Below, piece after piece: positions 22,758-34,226 of a DNA stretch of 64,000 bases. Every line of letters starts with the position of its first letter. The stretch's first letter is position 1. A program made the translations under genes and the position numbers. Under the pieces are notes generated by a model. The model did no database searches and was not told the origin of the DNA. It was given only the letters and a program-made list of their open reading frames with translations. Origin of the DNA: Arachis hypogaea (Eukaryota; Streptophyta; Magnoliopsida; Fabales; Fabaceae); contig NC_092042.1 of NCBI RefSeq assembly GCF_003086295.3, positions 42,021,419-42,085,418 of the forward strand, written 5' to 3'.

Positions 22758-23840
22758 CTACAAACACTCTGTGTCAAAGAGAAATGGTGTATCAGTAGCT
22801 AGCAGGTTACTCAGAGGTTTTGCAATTTTTGAAAAATCCTTTATAAACCTCTTATAGAATCCTGCATGTCCCAGAAAACTTCTGATTGCCTTAACATTGA
22901 TGGGTGGTGGTAATTTTTCGATTACCTCTACCTTAGCTTGATCCGCCTCTATTCCTTTGTTTGAAATTTTATGCCCAAGGATAATTCCTTCAGTCACCAT
23001 AAAGTGACATTTTTCACAGTTTAAAACCAGGTTAGTCTCTTGGCACCTTTTCATAACAAGTGCTAGATGATCAAGACAGGAGCTGAATGAGTCTCCAAAT
23101 ACTGAGAAGTCATCCATGAAGACTTCCAGAAATTTTTCCACCATATCAGAGAAGATAGAGAGCATGCATCTTTGAAAGGTTGCTGGTGCATTGCACAGAC
23201 CAAAAGGCATCCTTCTGTAGGCAAATACTCCAGATGGACATGTGAATGCTGTTTTTTCTTGATCCAGAGGATCTACTGCAATTTGGTTATAACCTAAATA
23301 GCCGTCCAAAAAGTAGTAATAGTCATGACCTGCTAGTCTTTCTAGCATATGGTCTATGAATGGTAAAGGAAAATGATCCTTTCTGGTGGCTGTATTGAGC
23401 CTTCTGTAGTCAATACACATACGCCACCCTGTAACTGTTCTCATAGAAACCAGTTCATTCTTTTCATTATGAACCACTGTCATGCCTCCCTTTTTGGGTA
23501 CAACTTGGACAGGGCTTACCCAAGGGCTATCAGAAATAGGATAAATAATTCCAACCTTTAGTAATTTAGTGACATCTTTCTGCACCACCTCCTTCATGGC
23601 TGGATTCAGCCGCCTTTGTGGTTGAACCACTGGCTTGGCATTATCCTCTAGTAGGATCTTGTGCATGCATCTGGTTGGGCTAATGCCCTTAAGATCACTA
23701 ATGGACCACCCAAGAGCTGTCTTGTGTGTCCTTAGCACCTGAATTAGTGCTTTTTCTTCCTGTGGTTTGAAAGCAGAGCTTATGATGACAGGAAAAGTGT
23801 CACTTTCTCCTAGAAATGCATGTTTCAAGGATGGTGGCAA
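22758..23840 (-). pseudogene. Element A reverse transcriptase
   Basis: 360 codons covering the complete RT core. Landmarks are GWSISDLKGISPTRCMHKI, IIYPISDSPWVSPVQVVPKK, WRMCIDYRRLN, the first catalytic aspartate region YYYFLDGYLGYNQI (S of DGYSGYNQI changed to L), RRMPFGLCNAPATFQRCM, and the FMDDFSVFG active site (near 23108-23119) with both aspartates. The FLGHAGFYKRFIKDFS connection domain follows. The wording is Athila-like. The first codon shown is simply the first methionine after a TAG; the real polyprotein started in gag or protease. Confidence 0.9.
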
Positions 23841-23927
23841 TGGTTTGAGCTCGGGTTTAAGAGGTTTCTCCTCTTCCTGAGGAGTTTTTAAAGGTTCTTT
23901 TGTTTCCTCTGGTTCCTCTAGATTAGG

Positions 23928-24686
23928 CTAAACATCTTTAAAGATGTCCTCTAGCTCTGATTTGAGACTCTTAGCCATACTGATCTCCTTTATTAGGGAG
24001 TCAATAATATCAACACTCATGCAGTACTTTGATGTGTCTGGATACTTCATTGCTTCAACAACATTCAGCCTAAACTCATCTTCATTGACTCTCAGGGTCA
24101 CTTCCCCTTTTTGGACGTCAATGAGGGTTTGTCCAGTTGCTAGAAAAGGTCTTCCTAGAATGAGGGTTGCACTCTTGTGCTCTTCCATCTCCAGCACTAC
24201 AAAGTCAGTGGAAAAGGAAAATGGCCCAACTGTGACAATCATGTCCTCAATTACGCCTGATGGATATTTAATGGAGCCATCAGCAAGTTGAAGACAAATT
24301 TGGGTTGGTTTGACCTCTTCAGTCAAGACAAGCTTTCTAATAGTGGATGCAGGGATTAGGTTGATACTTGCCCCAAGATCACATAGAGATGTCTTGGTAC
24401 AAGTACCCTCCAATGTACATGGTATCATAAAGCTCCCAGGATCCTTAAGCTTCTCTGGTAAGCTCTTTAAGATGACTGCACTGCATTCTTCAGTGAGAAA
24501 GACTTTTTCAGTTTCTCTCCAATCCTTCTTATGACTTAAGATCTCTTTCATGAACTTAGCATAAGAAGGTATTTGCTCAAGTGCCTCTGCAAATAGAATC
24601 TTGATTTCAAGAGTCCTGAGATAGTCTGCAAAGCGGGCAAATTGTTTATCCTGTTCCGCTTGACGGAGTTTTTGAAGATAAGGCAT
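23928..24686 (-). pseudogene. Element A gag C-terminus and aspartic protease
   Basis: 252 codons. The first part (MPYLQKLRQAEQDKQF, then YAKFMKEILSHKK) is the conserved linker upstream of protease in Athila elements. The retropepsin-like domain follows, with the active-site stretch CDLGASINLIPAST (D-L-G-A rather than D-T/S-G) and the distal ILGRPFLATG motif. It matches the B protease. It is in the same frame as RT and separated from it by a single TAG at 23925-23927. Confidence 0.85.
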
Positions 24687-25178
24687 TTTAGCTTTCTATT
24701 CTTCAATCTTGGTTGCTGTAGGTTTATTTCTTACAAAGGCAGGTTGTGAAGCCTTCTTGAGAGAGTTATTATCAGCACTTGTAGGTGTCTGATCCCTCAT
24801 TGCCGTTTGAACGCCAGGCTTGGGGGCTGGATAGGCATTTAACGCCAGATTTCCACCCCTTTCAAGCATTTTAACGCTAGAATTATGCTCCTATTGGGCG
24901 TTTAATGCCAACTTTTCACCCTTTTCTGGCATTTGAATGCCAAAACTGGGCATCCACTAGGCGTCTAACGCCAGTTTTTCACCATTTTCTGGCGTTTGAA
25001 TGCCAGAATCATTCCTCTCTGGGCTCTTACTATCCTCAGAGGGATTTTGGGTGGCGGTTTGCTCATCCTCTGTCAGTTGTTCTTTTCTTGGCTTTCTGCT
25101 GCTTTGAGTTGAGGTATTTAATATTTTTCCACTTCTTAATTGAACTGCTTGGCACTCTTCTATTATCTATTTTGATAA
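24687..25178 (-). repeat. Palindrome-bearing spacer between gag and protease of A
   Basis: This stretch, coding in related elements, is now full of stops. It contains five or six degenerate GGCGTTNAACGCC palindromes (24810-25015) spaced about 40 bp apart, so the palindrome array intrudes into the gag-protease coding frame. Confidence 0.65.
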
Positions 25179-26032
25179 CTACTGTTTTGTCTGATTCAAT
25201 TGTGATTCCATATCCTTATTAGCATTTTTTGTTTCTTGTAGCATCTCCTTAAATTCTGCTAACTGTTTTGTTATAAAAGATAGTTGCTGATTGAGTTCAG
25301 CAACTTGTTCCTGAGGACTAAAGTCAATTGATACTACCTTAGCTTCTTCTCTCATAGAGGACTCACTATTTAAGTACAGATGCTGATTTCTAGCAACCGT
25401 ATCTATAAGCTCTTGAGCCTCTTCAATTGTTTTTCTCATGTGTATAGATCCACCAGCTGAGTGGTCTAGAGATATTTGAGCTTTTTCTGTAAGCCTGTAG
25501 TAGAAGATGTCTAGCTGCACCCACTCTGAAAATATTTCAGAGGGACATTTCCTTAGCATCTCTCTGCACCTCTCCCAGGCATCATAAAGAGATTCATTAT
25601 TCTCTTGTTTAAAGCCTTGGATGTCCAGCCTTAGCTGTGTCATTCTCTTTGGAGGGAAATATTGATTCAGAAATTTGTTGACAACTGTTTTCATGTTCTT
25701 ATGCTGGCTTTGGGTTGGTTATTTAACCACCTCTTAGCTTGGTCTTTTACAGCAAATGGAAACAGCAATAATCTATAGACATCCTGATCTACTTCCTTAT
25801 CACGTACTGTGTTAGCAATTTGTAAGAATTGTGCCAGAAACTCTGTAGGTTCTTCCTGTGGAAGACCGAAATACTGGTAATTTTGCTGCACCATGATAAT
25901 GAGCAGAGGGTTCAGCTCAAAGGTGTTAGCTCTTATGGGGGGTATACAGATACTACTCCCATATGAAGCAGTAGTGGGGTTAGCATATGACCCCAGAGTC
26001 CTTCTGGACTGTTCATTTCCACTTAGGTCCAT
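25179..26032 (-). pseudogene. Element A gag
   Basis: Gag in two frames: 26032-25691 (from ATG 26032, MDLSGNEQSRR) and 25694-25179. Together they contain the retrotransposon gag domain: RLLLFPFAVKDQAKRWL at the end of the first part, then FLNQYFPPKRMTQLRLDIQ, ESLYDAWERCREMLRKCP and DHSAGGSIHMRKT. The shift is at about 25690-25700, next to the peptide after NNQPKAS. The C-terminal 60 residues are a probable coiled coil. The protein would form the virus-like particle. B gag aligns throughout but has about 50 extra N-terminal residues. Confidence 0.87.
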
Positions 26033-26939
26033 GATGGAGTAAGGGAGATGATGTAGATAAAAATTTATTTTATATTTATTTATTTATTTATATATTTTTT
26101 TAAAATAATAAAATAAAAAAAAACTAAAATAAAAAAAAAGATTTGAAAATGTTTTATGAGAAATTTTGAAAAAGTGAGGAGAGAGTAAGTGGTTAGGAAG
26201 TTTTTGAAAAAGATAAGATTTTAAAAATCTTAAAAAGATATGATTTGAAAAATTTTGACCAAGTCAACCCAAGGGATTCGAAAATTAATGAGTAAATAAA
26301 GGAAAAGATGTATGTTTGAACTTAATGAGGAAAGAGAAAAACACACAGAAGACAGAAGACTTAAAACTTTTAGATCTGGCTCCCTTATTTTTCGAAAATT
26401 TTTGGAGGGAAACACTAAGGGACACCAAACTTAAAAATTTTAAGATCAAAACACATACAAGACTCAAGAACACAAGGAACATAAAAAGGAACACCAAACT
26501 TAAAATTTTTAGAAAACCAAAATAAAATTTTCGAAAATCACATGGAAAATAACAAGAAAACACTAAAGTTAAAAATTGAAGCAAGATTTAAACAAAGAAA
26601 AATTATTTTCAAAAAGATTTTAGAAAGGAAGACTCAAAGGAGCAACTATTCACAAGAACATAGACACATTCAACAAATGCAAGGATTAAACAGAGAAAAA
26701 CTATTTTTGAAAAAGGTTTTAATTATTATATATAATTTTTTTTAGATGACAAAAACACAAAGGACACCAAACATAAAACATGCAACTAGACTCAATGAAA
26801 AACTAACAATTAATAAAGAAAAATAATATTTTTGAAGAAATTTTTTTGAAAAGAAAGTAAAAGACACTAAACCAAAAAGACAAATATTTTTCCTAATCTA
26901 AGTAACAAAATAAACCGTCAATTGTTCAAACTCGAACAA
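26033..26939 (-). other. Element A 5' untranslated leader
   Basis: AT-rich leader between PBS and gag. It contains several TTTTCGAAAA-type palindromes and three copies of AAGTTTGGTGT on the sense strand (near 26420, 26490 and 26765). The B leader (31087-32474) has the same texture. Short open frames here are composition artefacts. Confidence 0.6.
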
Positions 26940-26957
26940 TCCCCGACAATGGCACCA
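26940..26957 (-). other. Element A primer-binding site (tRNA-Asp type)
   Basis: The sense strand reads TGGTGCCATTGTCGGGGA, 15 of 18 bases complementary to the 3' end of plant tRNA-Asp, and lies 9 bases inside the LTR. The three differences are transitions, as expected of an old copy. Confidence 0.75.
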
Positions 26958-26966
26958 AAAACTTAG

Positions 26967-28259
26967 TGCACGAAATTGTAAATCACACTTTTCACAATTC
27001 GTACAACTAACCAGCAAGTACACTGGGTCGTCCAAGTAATACCTTACGTGAGTAAGGGTCGATCCCATGAAGATTGTCGGCTTGAAGCAAGCTATGGTTA
27101 TCTTATTATTCTTAGTCAGGATATCAATAATGGTTCTTAGTTTTAATTGCGAAAAATAAAAGAACATGAAATAAATACTTGTTATGCATTAATAGAGAGT
27201 GGGTTGGAGTTTTGGAGATGCTCTGTCTTCTGAAATCTGCTTTCCTACTGTCTTCTTCTTCACGCACGCAAGGCTCCTTCCATGGCAAGCTGTATGTTGG
27301 TGGATCACCGTTATCAATGGCTACCATCCGTCTTTTCAGTGAAAAAGGTCCATATACATGGCTAATCATCTGTCAGTTCTCACTTGTGCTGGAATAAGAT
27401 CCAATGATCATTTTGCATCGGTCACTACGCCCAACGTTTGTGAGTTTGAAGCTCTTCACAGTCATCCCATCCCAGATCCTACTCGAAATACTCAAGAATA
27501 CTGCCAATTGATTCTAGCTTATACCACAAAGACTCTGGTCTCATGGATTGAACGCTCTGTTGTCAGGAGAGGCAGTCAAACTCGTGAACCAAGAACCCAA
27601 GAGATAAACACTCAATCTAAGGTAGAACAGAAATGGGTGTCAGGCACGCGTTCTTAGGTTGAGAATGGTGATGAGTGTCACGGATCATCACATTCATCAT
27701 GTTTAAGTGCGAGTGAATATCTTAGAATAGAATCAAGCATGATTGAATAGAAAACAGAAGTAATTGTATTAATCCATCGAGACACAATAGAGCTCCTCAC
27801 CCCCAACCATGGGGTTTAGAGACTCATGCCGTAGAAGATACAAATTCAGATGTAAAATGTCATGAGGTGCCAAAATGAATCTCTAAAAGTAGTTTTTATA
27901 CTAAACTAGTAACCTATGTTTACAGAAAATGAGTAAGCTAAGATAAATAGTGCAAAAATACACTTTCGGGGCCCACTTGGTGTGTGTTTGGGCTGAGCAA
28001 TGAAGCTTTCACATGCATAGGCTATTTCTGGCATTTAACTCCAGCTTTTGTGCCAGTTTGGGCGTTTAACTCCAGCTTGTATCCTGTTTCTGGCTTTTAA
28101 CGCCAGAATAGGGTAGAAAGTTGGTGTTAAATGCCAGTTTGCGTCATCACAACTCGGGCAAATTAAGGATTATTATATATTGCTGGAAAGTCCTAGATGT
28201 ATAGTTTCCAACGCAATTGAGAGCGCGCCAATTGGGCTTCTGTAGCTCCAGAAAATCCA
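26967..28259 (-). mobile_element. Element A, 5' LTR, truncated
   Basis: Aligns with the 3' LTR from its inner edge up to CTCCAGAAAATCCA at 28246-28259. The remaining roughly 250 bp of U3 are missing. A deletion of about 30 bp relative to the 3' LTR lies near 27490. It contains the palindrome group 28025-28135. Confidence 0.85.
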
Positions 28260-28322
28260 ATATTTTTTACAATAACCAATAATAAGGCACACGTTTGCAA
28301 TTCCCCGGCAACGGCACCATTT
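28260..28322 (-). mobile_element. Element G, remnant of leader with primer-binding site
   Basis: 63 bp remain between truncated A and the G 5' LTR. PBS at 28302-28319 reads TGGTGCCGTTGCCGGGGA on the minus strand, one mismatch from the tRNA-Asp complement. The G leader and whatever ORF it had are deleted. Confidence 0.75.
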
Positions 28323-28479
28323 TGATGAACATATTTTTGAATGGTCTAGAATTCCCAAATATATTCTCGTTGAAAGTATAGCTTCTAAACCAACAATAAT
28401 CCTTTCATACAAAAATTTGGTTGTCACAAGTAACAAACCCCTTAAAAATAATAACCGAAGTATTCAAACCTCGGGTTGT
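28323..28479 (-). mobile_element. Element G, 5' LTR, first piece
   Basis: Starts TGATGAACAT and aligns with 10495-10650 of the G 3' LTR. It is interrupted by element C after the target GTTGT (28475-28479); the LTR continues at 56863. Confidence 0.85.
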
Positions 28480-29346
28480 TGATGGGAGAGATTTGCTTGG
28501 TGGTCTAGATTTTCTTCTTATAAAAAGAATTAATTCATTGTAAGCATAGCTCCAAACCAACAAACAATTCTCACATAAAAAATATTGAGTTGTCACATGT
28601 ACAAACCCTAATGAAAATTAACCAAAGTATTTAGACTCCGGGCGTCTCACAAGAAATTGCAATGAAATGCTCAATTATTGGCTATGAAGTATGTTTTGGG
28701 GTTTTTGATAAGAGGCATGAAAGGTAAATGGCAATGAAAATAAACTAACAACTAGAAATCTCTTGACAAGGAATGAGAATTAGAAGTCCTATCCTAGTTA
28801 TCCTCCTCAATTGTGGCCACAATTATCCATTGCAACCACTTAGCTAACCTCTAACCATGGAGGAAAGTCGAGTGGATGAATCAACTTGATTCCACAAGTC
28901 CTAGCCAACTCCCAAGGGAAAGACTAGCGTTAGTGGTATCCAAATCAATTAGCAACTTCCAATTGTCAATCAATCAAAGGAATTAGATAACTCAAGCGTC
29001 ACTAATTACTCCACCTAGGCCAAGAGTAAAGAGAACTAACAAAAGAAATAGAAAAGTACTCTTGGCTAGACATAGGTAATTGAGATTACCATCCTTGTCT
29101 ACAAACCATATATTGATAATTATGAGAGTTCAACCTATTAAGTTTACTTCCAAAGCCTTAAATACGTAATATCTACTCCTAGGCTTGAAGTACGTCAAAT
29201 AGGCTTGATCACATCAACCCATAAAATCTAACCTCACTACTAATTAACCTAGTAGTAGGCTAGTGTCAATGGATATCAAGTTGATCACCAAGGGTTCTCA
29301 AATTACCAATTTATTGAGACCCAATGACTCAAGGTCACTCAATTCC
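28480..29346 (-). mobile_element. Element C, 3' LTR, first piece
   Basis: Begins TGATGGGAGAG and matches 54945-55816 closely. It is split by element B, whose target ATTCC is duplicated at 29342-29346 and 39753-39757. Confidence 0.9.
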
Positions 29347-31062
29347 TGATGAGCGGATAATTTATACGCTTTTTGGCATTGTTTTTAGGTAGTTTTTAGT
29401 AAGTTCAAGCTACTTTTAGGGATGTTTTCATTAGTTTTTATGTTAAATTCACATTTCTGGACTTTACTATGAGTTTGTGTGCTTTTCTGTGATTTCAGGT
29501 AATTTCTGGCTGAAATTGAGGGACTTGAGCAAAACTCTGAAAAAGGCTGACAAAAGGACTGCTGATGTTGTTGGAATCTGACCTGCCTGCACTCGAAATG
29601 GATTTTCTGGAGCTAAAGAACTTCAAATGGCGCGCTCTCAGCGGCGTTGGAAAGTAGATATCCAGAGCTTTCTAACAATATATAATAGTCCTTACTTTAT
29701 TTGGAAATTGACGACGTAACTTGGCGTTGAACGCCAAGTACATGCTGCTGTCTGGAGTTAAACGCCAGAAACACGTCATGATCCGGAGTTGAACGCCCAA
29801 AACACGTTATAACTTGGAGTTCAACTCCAAGAAAAGCCTCAGCTCGTGGATAGATCAAGCTCAGCCCAAGCATACACCAAGTGGGCCCCAGAAGTGGATT
29901 TATGCACCAAATACTTACTCATGTAAACCCTAGTAGCTAGTCTAGTATAAATAGGATAAGTTACTAGTGTATTAATAGTCTTTTGACCACGTTTCATCTT
30001 TGGTCTCAGTTTTGTATTATTCTTCATCTTAAGAGGCTATTGATCACGTTTTTGGGGGCTGGCCATTCGGCCATGCCTGAACCTTTTACTTATGTATTTT
30101 CAACAGTGGAGTTTCTGCACACCATAGATTAAGGGTGTGGAGCTCTGCTGTACCTCAAGTTTCAATACAATTATTATTACTTTCTATTCAATTCTCTTCT
30201 ATTCTTATTCCAAGATATACGTTACACTTAACTTTGATGAATGTGATGATCCGTGACACTCATCATCATTCTCACCTATGAACGCGCCTGACTGACAACC
30301 ACTTCCGTTCTACTCTAGGCCGAGCGCATATCTCTTAGATTCCCCAACAGAATCTTCGTGGTATAAGCTAGATAGATGGCGGCATTCATGAGGATCCGGA
30401 AAGTCTAAACCTTGTCTATGGTATTCCGAGTAGGATTCTGGGATTAAATGACTGTGACGAGCTTCAAACTCCTGAAGGCTGGGCGTGATGACAAGCGCAA
30501 AAGAATCAAGGGATTCTATTCCAACCTGATTGAGAACCGACAGATGATTAGCCGTGCTGTGACAGAGCATAGGAACGTTTTCACTGAGAGGATGGGATGT
30601 AGCCATTGACAACGGTGATGCCCTACATATAGCTTGCCATGGAAAGGAGTAGGAAGGATTGGATGAATGTAATAAGAAAATAGAGATACGAGAGGAGCAC
30701 AGCATCTTCACACACTTATCTGAAATTTCCACTATTGCTTTACATAAGTATTTCTATCCCTTTTTATTTTCTATTTATTTATTAATTTTCGAACTCACCA
30801 TAAACCAATTTAATCTGCCTAACTGAGATTTACAAGTTGATCATAGCTTGCTTCATACCAACAATCTCTGTGGGATGGACCCTTACTCACGTAAGGTATT
30901 ACTTGGATGACCCAGTACACTTGCTGGTTAAGTTGAACGGAGTTATGATCACACCAGGGATTATTAAGATCCCAATCTATCACACCATGATCTCTTTGGG
31001 GTATTTTTGATTTCACACGAATACAAAGAGACCAACTTTGAGGATCACAATTTCGTCCACCA
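29347..31062 (+). mobile_element. Element B, 5' LTR
   Basis: Starts TGATGAGCGG and ends GTCCACCA. It holds a palindrome group (29717-29830) with CTTGGCGTTGAACGCCAAG and CTTGGAGTTCAACTCCAAG. The antisense frame 30310-30732, seen in all copies, is LTR sequence and not a supported gene. Confidence 0.93.
29946..29953 (+). promoter_or_regulatory. TATA box of the B 5' LTR
   Basis: TATAAATA about 600 bp into the LTR, conserved in the 3' LTR (38636-38643) and solo LTR J (8863-8870). It is the likely U3 promoter; the transcription start was not determined. Confidence 0.6.
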
Positions 31063-31068
31063 AGTTTT

Positions 31069-31086
31069 TGGCGCTGTTGCCGGGGA
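31069..31086 (+). other. Element B primer-binding site (tRNA-Asp type)
   Basis: TGGCGCTGTTGCCGGGGA, 17 of 18 bases complementary to the plant tRNA-Asp 3' end, 6 bases after the LTR. Confidence 0.85.
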
Positions 31087-32474
31087 TTGTTCGAGTATGG
31101 ACAACTGACGGTTCATCTTGTTGCTCAGATTAGGTAATTTTCTTTTCAAAAATCTTTTTTTCAAAATTTTTCTTTTATTTTTCATTTTTCCAACTTTATT
31201 TTCGAAATTTTTTTTATAAAAATCCAAAAAAATCAAAAAATCATAAAAACCAAAAATATTTTGTGTTTCTTGTTTGATTCTTGAGTCAAATTTTAAGTTT
31301 GGTGTCAATTGCATGCCTTAAAAAAATTTTCTTGCATTTTTCGAAAAAATTCATGCATTCATGGTGTTCTTCATGATCTTCAAGTTGTTCTTGATAAGTC
31401 CTCTTGTTTGATCTTGATATTTTGTTGTTTTGTGTTGTTTGTTGTTTTTCATATGCATTTTTTGTTTGTTAGAGTCCATGCATTAAAGATTTCTAAGTTT
31501 GGTGTCTTGCATGTTTTCTTTGCATCAAAAATTTTTCAAAATTATGTTCTTGATGTTCATCATGATCTTCAAAGTGTTCTTGGTGTTCATCTTGACATTC
31601 ATAGTGTTCTTGCATGCATCATGTGTTTGATCCAAAATTTTCATGTTTTGGGTCATGTTTGTGTTTTTCTCTCTCATCATTAAAAATTCAAAAATAAAAA
31701 AAATATCTTTCCCTTATCTTTTCAAAATCTTTTTCAAAAATCATATCTTTTCCAATTTTTCCTCTTTTTCGAAAATTTTCAAAAATAATTTTCAAAATCT
31801 TTTTCTTATCTTTATATCATATTTTCGAAAATTAGCTAACAATTAATGTGATTGATTCAAAAATTTGATGTTTGTTACTTTCTTGTTAAGAAAGGTTCAA
31901 TCTTTAAGTTCTAGAATCTTATCTTGTAGTTTCTTGTTAGTGAAGTAAGTAATTTCAAATTTTTAAATTAAATCTTTTTATCTCTTATCTTATCTTTTTC
32001 AAAATTTTATCTTTTTCAAAATTTGATTTCAAAATATCTTATCTAACCTCCTATCTTCTTATCTTTTCAAATTTTGATTTTAATATCTTTTTCAACTAAC
32101 TCGTTGACTTTTTGTTTGTTTCTTATCTTTTTCAAAACCACCTAACTATTTTTCCCTCTCTAATTTTCGAAAATATCTTGTCTCTTTTTCAAAAGTTCTT
32201 TTGTTTTAAATTTTAAATTTAATCTTATCTTATTTCTAATTTTCGAAATTTACTAACCCCTTTTTCAAAATTGTTTTCGAAATTCTCCCTCTCTTTTCTT
32301 ATTCTATTTAATTATTTAATTACTAACAATTCTCTTCACCTCTCTTCATCTAAAAAAAAATCCGAACCCACTCTTCTTCATTCTTCTTCCCTTTCTTTTT
32401 CTACTAACATAAAGGAATCTCTATACTGTGACATAGAGGATTCCTCTTTCTTTTCTTGTTTTCTTCTCTTTCAT
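31087..32474 (+). other. Element B 5' untranslated leader
   Basis: 1.4 kb, very T-rich, with many TTTTCGAAAA palindromes and TCTTATCTTTTTCAAAA repeats. It has two AAGTTTGGTGT motifs (near 31286 and 31495) and imperfect repeats of GTTCTTGATGTTCAT-like words at 31350-31620. No gene. Confidence 0.65.
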
Positions 32475-34226
32475 ATGAGCAGGAACAAGGATAAAGGCAC
32501 TCTTGTTAAAATTGATCCAGAACCTGAAAGGACTCTGAAGAGAAAATTAAGAGAAGCTAAGTTACAACAATCTAAAGGTAACCTTTCAGAAATATTAGAA
32601 CAAGAGAAGGAGATGGCAGCCGAAAATAATAATAATGCAAGGAGAATGCTTGGTGACTTCACAAAGCCAACGTCCAAGTTTGATGGAAGAAGCATATCCA
32701 TTCCTGCCATTGGAGCCAATAACTTTGAGCTGAAACCTCAGCTAGTTGCCTTAATGCAACAAAACTGCAAGTTTTATGGACTTCCATCTGAAGATCTTTA
32801 TCAGTTTTTAACTGAATTCTTGCAGATCTGTGAGACTGTAAAGACGAATGGAGTTGATCCTGAAGTCTACAGACTCATGCTTTTCCCTTTTGCTGTAAGA
32901 GACAGAGATAGAATATGGTTGGATTCACAACCTAAGGATAGCCTGGACTCCTGGGATAAGCTGGTCACAGCCTTCTTGGATAAATTCTTTCCTTCTCAAA
33001 AGTTGAGCAAGCTAAGAGTGGATGTTCAAACCTTCAAACAAAAAGATGGTGAATCCCTCTATGAAGCTTGGGAAAGATACAAGCAGCTGACCAAAAGATG
33101 TCCATCTGACATGTTTTCAGAATGGACCATCTTAGATATATTCTATTATGGTCTATCTGAATTTTTGAAAATGTCATTGGACCATTCTGCAGGTGGATCT
33201 ATTCACCTAAAGAAAACGCCTGAAAAGGCTCAAGAACTCATTGATATGGTTGCAAATAACCAATTTATGTACACTTCTGAGAGGAATTCAGTGAATAATG
33301 GGATACCTCAGAAGAAAGGAGTTCTTGAAATTGATGCTCTGAATGCCATATTGGCTCAGAACAAAGTGTTGACTCAACAGGTCAACATGATCTCTCAAAG
33401 TCTGAATGGATGGCAATATGCATCCAACAGTACTAAAGAGGCAGCTTTTGAAGAAGCTTATGATCCTGAGAACCCTGCCATGGCAGAGGTTAATTACATG
33501 GGTGAACCTTATGGAAACACCTATAATTCATCATGGAGAAATCATCCAAATTTCTCATGGAAGGATCAACAAAAGCCTCAACAAGGCTTTAACAATGGTG
33601 GACGCAATAGGCTGAGCAATAGCAAGCCATATCCATCATCTTCTCAGCAACAGACAGAGAATCCTAAACAAAACACTTCTAATTTAGCCAATATAGTCTC
33701 TGATCTGTCAAAAGCCACTTTCAGTTTCATGAGTGAAACAAGATCCTCCATTAGAAACCTGGAGGCACAAGTGGGCCAGCTGAGTAAGAAAGTCATTGAA
33801 ACTCCTCCCAGTATTCTCACAAGCAATACAGAAGAGAATCCAAAAGGAGAGTGCAAGGCCATTGATGTGATCAAAGTGGCCGAATGCACAAGGGAGGAGG
33901 AGGATGAAAATCCTAGTGAGGAAGACCTCCTGGGATGTCCTTCAAGCAAGAAGGAGTTTCCTATTAAGGATCCAAAGGAATCCGAGGCTCATATAGAGAC
34001 CATAGAGATTCCATTAAATCTCCTTCTGCCATTCATGAGCTCTGAAGATTATTCTTCCTCTGAAGAGGATGAAGATGTGACTGAAGAGCAAGTTGCTCAA
34101 TATTTAGGAGCTATCATGAAGCTGAATGCCAAGTTGTTTGGCAATGAGACTTGGGAAAGTGAACCTCCCTTGCTCATTAATGAACTAGATACCTGGATTC
34201 AGAAAACTCTACCTCAAAAGAAATAA
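32475..34226 (+). CDS. Element B gag
   Basis: 583 codons from ATG 32475. The frame is open 68 codons further up, but that part is low-complexity leader, and the sequence from MSRNKDKG on looks like protein. The gag domain (about residues 90-270) includes LMLFPFAVRDRDRIWLDSQP, FLDKFFPSQKLSKLRVDVQ, ESLYEAWERYKQLTKRCP and DHSAGGSIHLKKT, matching A gag. The C-terminal half is hydrophilic with QNKVLTQQV-type coiled-coil wording and acidic repeats (EEDENPSEED). No CCHC zinc knuckle is visible. It ends at a TAA that sits in frame with the protease, so protease would need readthrough. The presumed role is forming particles that depend on enzymes from an A-like element. Confidence 0.85.
   Translation: MSRNKDKGTLVKIDPEPERTLKRKLREAKLQQSKGNLSEILEQEKEMAAENNNNARRMLGDFTKPTSKFDGRSISIPAIGANNFELKPQLVALMQQNCKFYGLPSEDLYQFLTEFLQICETVKTNGVDPEVYRLMLFPFAVRDRDRIWLDSQPKDSLDSWDKLVTAFLDKFFPSQKLSKLRVDVQTFKQKDGESLYEAWERYKQLTKRCPSDMFSEWTILDIFYYGLSEFLKMSLDHSAGGSIHLKKTPEKAQELIDMVANNQFMYTSERNSVNNGIPQKKGVLEIDALNAILAQNKVLTQQVNMISQSLNGWQYASNSTKEAAFEEAYDPENPAMAEVNYMGEPYGNTYNSSWRNHPNFSWKDQQKPQQGFNNGGRNRLSNSKPYPSSSQQQTENPKQNTSNLANIVSDLSKATFSFMSETRSSIRNLEAQVGQLSKKVIETPPSILTSNTEENPKGECKAIDVIKVAECTREEEDENPSEEDLLGCPSSKKEFPIKDPKESEAHIETIEIPLNLLLPFMSSEDYSSSEEDEDVTEEQVAQYLGAIMKLNAKLFGNETWESEPPLLINELDTWIQKTLPQKK

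Larger units (their letters stand above)
14675..28259 (-). mobile_element. Element A, Athila-type Ty3/gypsy retrotransposon (autonomous type, decayed)
   Basis: Read on the minus strand: truncated 5' LTR (28259-26967), PBS, leader, gag, palindrome-bearing spacer, protease, RT, RNase H, integrase, hairpin, palindrome array, extra ORF, 3' noncoding block, 3' LTR (16247-14675). RT wording such as GWSISDLKGISP, RRMPFGLCNAPATFQ and FMDDFSVFG is typical of the plant Athila lineage. Several TAG stops and two frameshifts inactivate it. Solo LTR H sits in its 3' noncoding part. The outer end of its 5' LTR, together with adjacent G sequence, has been deleted. Confidence 0.9.

Noticed and set aside
30310..30732. 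140-codon antisense ORF in B-type LTRs (also 39000-39422 and 9213-9515)
   Set aside because: It repeats only because the LTR repeats. No domain is visible, and it overlaps the conserved LTR region on the opposite strand.
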